Source: JALYNX01 sp040905925
Lineage (GTDB): Bacteria; Actinomycetota; Acidimicrobiia; Spongiisociales; ZC4RG35
Direction: 5' to 3'
DNA: 16,626 bases
Assembly (NCBI GenBank): GCA_040905925.1
Contig: JBBDQO010000125.1
Location: 1 to 16,626 of the forward strand
Under the pieces are notes generated by a model, which was not told where the DNA came from, did no database searches, and saw only the letters and a list, made by a program, of their open reading frames with translations. Positions 15,179-16,626 of the stretch are shown here, one piece after another; position 1 is the first letter of the stretch; every line of letters starts with the position of its first letter. A program made the translations under genes and the position numbers.

Positions 15179-16626
15179 ATGACCTGGTTGAGGCTCGCAC
15201 CCAGATCAACTCGCCACCGGACGGTGGTCAGCACCCTGGCGGTCGCCCTACTCCTCCTACCGGTAGCACCTCTCGCGGCCGAAGGCGTCGAGGAGCCGGC
15301 GACTTTCGAGAGGTTGGGTCGGGCTCAGGACGACACCGCCCCGCACTCCCGCTCGCACATCCTGGTGCGGATAGCCGTCCCGGCTCAGGCATTCCGTGCT
15401 CTGGGCACCGGGTTCGAGGATGTGGGACACGACTGGTTCGAAGTCCCGGTCCCGGCCGGCTGGGAGCCGATCGACTGGGCCGGGAAGATGGCGTCCCGAC
15501 CCGGGGTCGAAGCGGCCGAGCTCGACCTGATCTTCAGCCATCAGGCCACCCCACCCTTCAGCTCGAGCGACTTTCTCTACACCACATCGAGCTCGCCGAT
15601 GTGGCAATGGCATCTCCACGCTGCCAACGTCGGGGCGGCCTGGCAGAGCACCGTGGGCGCCGGGGTGACGGTGGCCGTGCTCGACACCGGGGTCAGTGAG
15701 GGCTCTGACGGCTTCTGCCAACCCTTCGTTGCCGAGTACAACGCGGTCACTCAAGGCACCGGGCCGGGGGCCGCCAATGACACTGACATCCAGGGTCACG
15801 GCTCCCACGTCGCCGGCTCGGTGGCCCAATGCTCCGACAACGCCGTCGGGGGGGCCGGGATGGCCCCCGGGGCCAACATCATGCCGGTGGAGGTCTTCTC
15901 CGGAGATAGCGCCTCCACCGGAGCCGTCGTCAGGGGCATCGACTGGGCCGTGGCCAACGGGGCCAGGGTGATCAACATGTCGCTTGGATGCAACAACTGC
16001 GCGAGCACGGCCCTAAACGAGGCAATCGAGCGCGCCGCTGCCGCAGGCGTCCTAATGGTCGCCTCGTCGGGCAACCTCCCGATCGATGTCTTCTACCCGG
16101 CGAACCACCCAGCGGTGATCGGGGTCGGGGCCAGCACCCGGGCTGGGAACGTCGCCGACTATTCGGCCCGGGGTCTCGGTCTCGACCTGCTGGGGCCGGG
16201 GGGTGACGAGTCCGGCTTCGTCTGGCAGGACACCATCGGCGGCTACAACGGCCTCGCCGGCACTTCGATGGCCGCCGCCCATGTCAGTGGCGCCGCCGCC
16301 CTTCTCATCTCCAGATTTCCATCCGCCCTTTCCGGTCAAGTGCGAAACGCTCTCACCTGCTCGGCGGTCGACATCGGGAGCTCGGGTTGGGACGGAGCCT
16401 CCGGATTCGGGCGGCTCGATGCTGGGGCGGCGGTGGAACAGCTACGGATGATGATTGGGGCCGGCACCCTCAGCTGTGTTGGGCAGGCGGCGAGCAACGC
16501 CCCGTTCGCCTCGATCCAGACCAATGCCGGTTTCTGGCGGTTGTACCGGGGGCCGGCCCAGGTGGCGGGGTTCTATTTTGGGGATCCGGGTGATTTTGGG
16601 TTTATGGGGGATTGGGATTGTGATGG
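15179..16626 (+). CDS. Secreted S8 subtilisin-like protease with C-terminal repeats (cut by right edge)
   Basis: 482 residues are visible; the frame is open at the window end. A signal peptide (MTWLRLAPRSTRHRTVVSTL plus a hydrophobic run to about 34, likely cut near LAA) is followed by a propeptide-like region (about 36-135). In the S8 catalytic domain (about 140-425), VAVLDTGV has Asp169, GHGSHVAG has His207, ASSGN has the oxyanion Asn299, and GTSMAAAHVSG has Ser363, so the triad is complete. A linker with SCVGQA and FASIQTNAGFWRLY (443-456) leads into GFYFGDPGD...GDWDCD (464-482), the first repeat of the type seen in the two preceding proteins. The ATG at 15179 lies 18 bases after the M23 stop, with no clear Shine-Dalgarno sequence. 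It could process the other exported proteins, but that is a guess. Confidence 0.9.
   Translation, partial: MTWLRLAPRSTRHRTVVSTLAVALLLLPVAPLAAEGVEEPATFERLGRAQDDTAPHSRSHILVRIAVPAQAFRALGTGFEDVGHDWFEVPVPAGWEPIDWAGKMASRPGVEAAELDLIFSHQATPPFSSSDFLYTTSSSPMWQWHLHAANVGAAWQSTVGAGVTVAVLDTGVSEGSDGFCQPFVAEYNAVTQGTGPGAANDTDIQGHGSHVAGSVAQCSDNAVGGAGMAPGANIMPVEVFSGDSASTGAVVRGIDWAVANGARVINMSLGCNNCASTALNEAIERAAAAGVLMVASSGNLPIDVFYPANHPAVIGVGASTRAGNVADYSARGLGLDLLGPGGDESGFVWQDTIGGYNGLAGTSMAAAHVSGAAALLISRFPSALSGQVRNALTCSAVDIGSSGWDGASGFGRLDAGAAVEQLRMMIGAGTLSCVGQAASNAPFASIQTNAGFWRLYRGPAQVAGFYFGDPGDFGFMGDWDCD
16571..16626 (+). repeat. Start of a third, diverged repeat domain
   Basis: The last 56 bases encode FYFGDPGDFGFMGDWDCDG, the same repeat type as in the two upstream genes but with a different sequence. 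An 18-base identity to copy 1 (gggggattgggattgtga, 16606-16623 versus 13274-13291) covers the GDWDCD motif. The domain continues past the window. Confidence 0.8.

Overview
The window is a high-GC, gene-dense fragment with GTG and TTG starts and many 4-base gene overlaps. It most likely comes from an actinobacterium. The short tandem 'F-[FIL]-[YF]-G-x-[PA]-G-D ... G-D-[WF]-[DN]-x-[DN]-G' repeats in secreted proteins suggest the Acidimicrobiia or a relative, but that placement is from memory of the family and no marker gene is present. I see no rRNA, tRNA, CRISPR, transposase or phage gene.

Layout. (1) 1-1498, minus: an FAD-dependent oxidoreductase followed, with a 4-base overlap, by a family 2 glycosyltransferase that runs off the left edge. 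(2) 1742-2965, plus: a lone GT87-type polytopic mannosyltransferase-like gene with T-richer codons than its neighbours. (3) 3020-10457, minus: a tight operon read right to left. It holds a GT4-GT2 fusion glycosyltransferase, a second GT-B glycosyltransferase and the full dTDP-L-rhamnose set (rfbC, rfbB, rfbA, rfbD). Junctions are 4-base overlaps or gaps of at most 9 bases. (4) 10458-10565: a divergent intergenic region. (5) 10566-16626, plus: a second tight operon. It begins with a Wzy/O-antigen-ligase-like membrane protein and a 90-residue fragment resembling part of a Wzx flippase. Three secreted proteins follow: a GH26 beta-mannanase-like protein, an M23 metallopeptidase and an S8 subtilisin-like protease cut by the right edge.

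How it fits together. The minus operon makes dTDP-rhamnose and transfers sugars, and the membrane protein at 10566 would polymerise or ligate the product, so this is a rhamnose-containing surface or extracellular polysaccharide locus. The unusual part is the tail of the plus operon. Three unrelated catalytic domains each carry a similar linker and the same type of C-terminal repeat domain. The first two copies share a 532-bp stretch that is identical base for base (13232-13763 and 14530-15061), and codon use changes where the repeats begin. I read this as a shared, recently homogenised C-terminal module, possibly a surface- or glycan-binding tail, shared by a set of co-expressed exported hydrolases. 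The binding role is inference; the repeat identity is directly visible.
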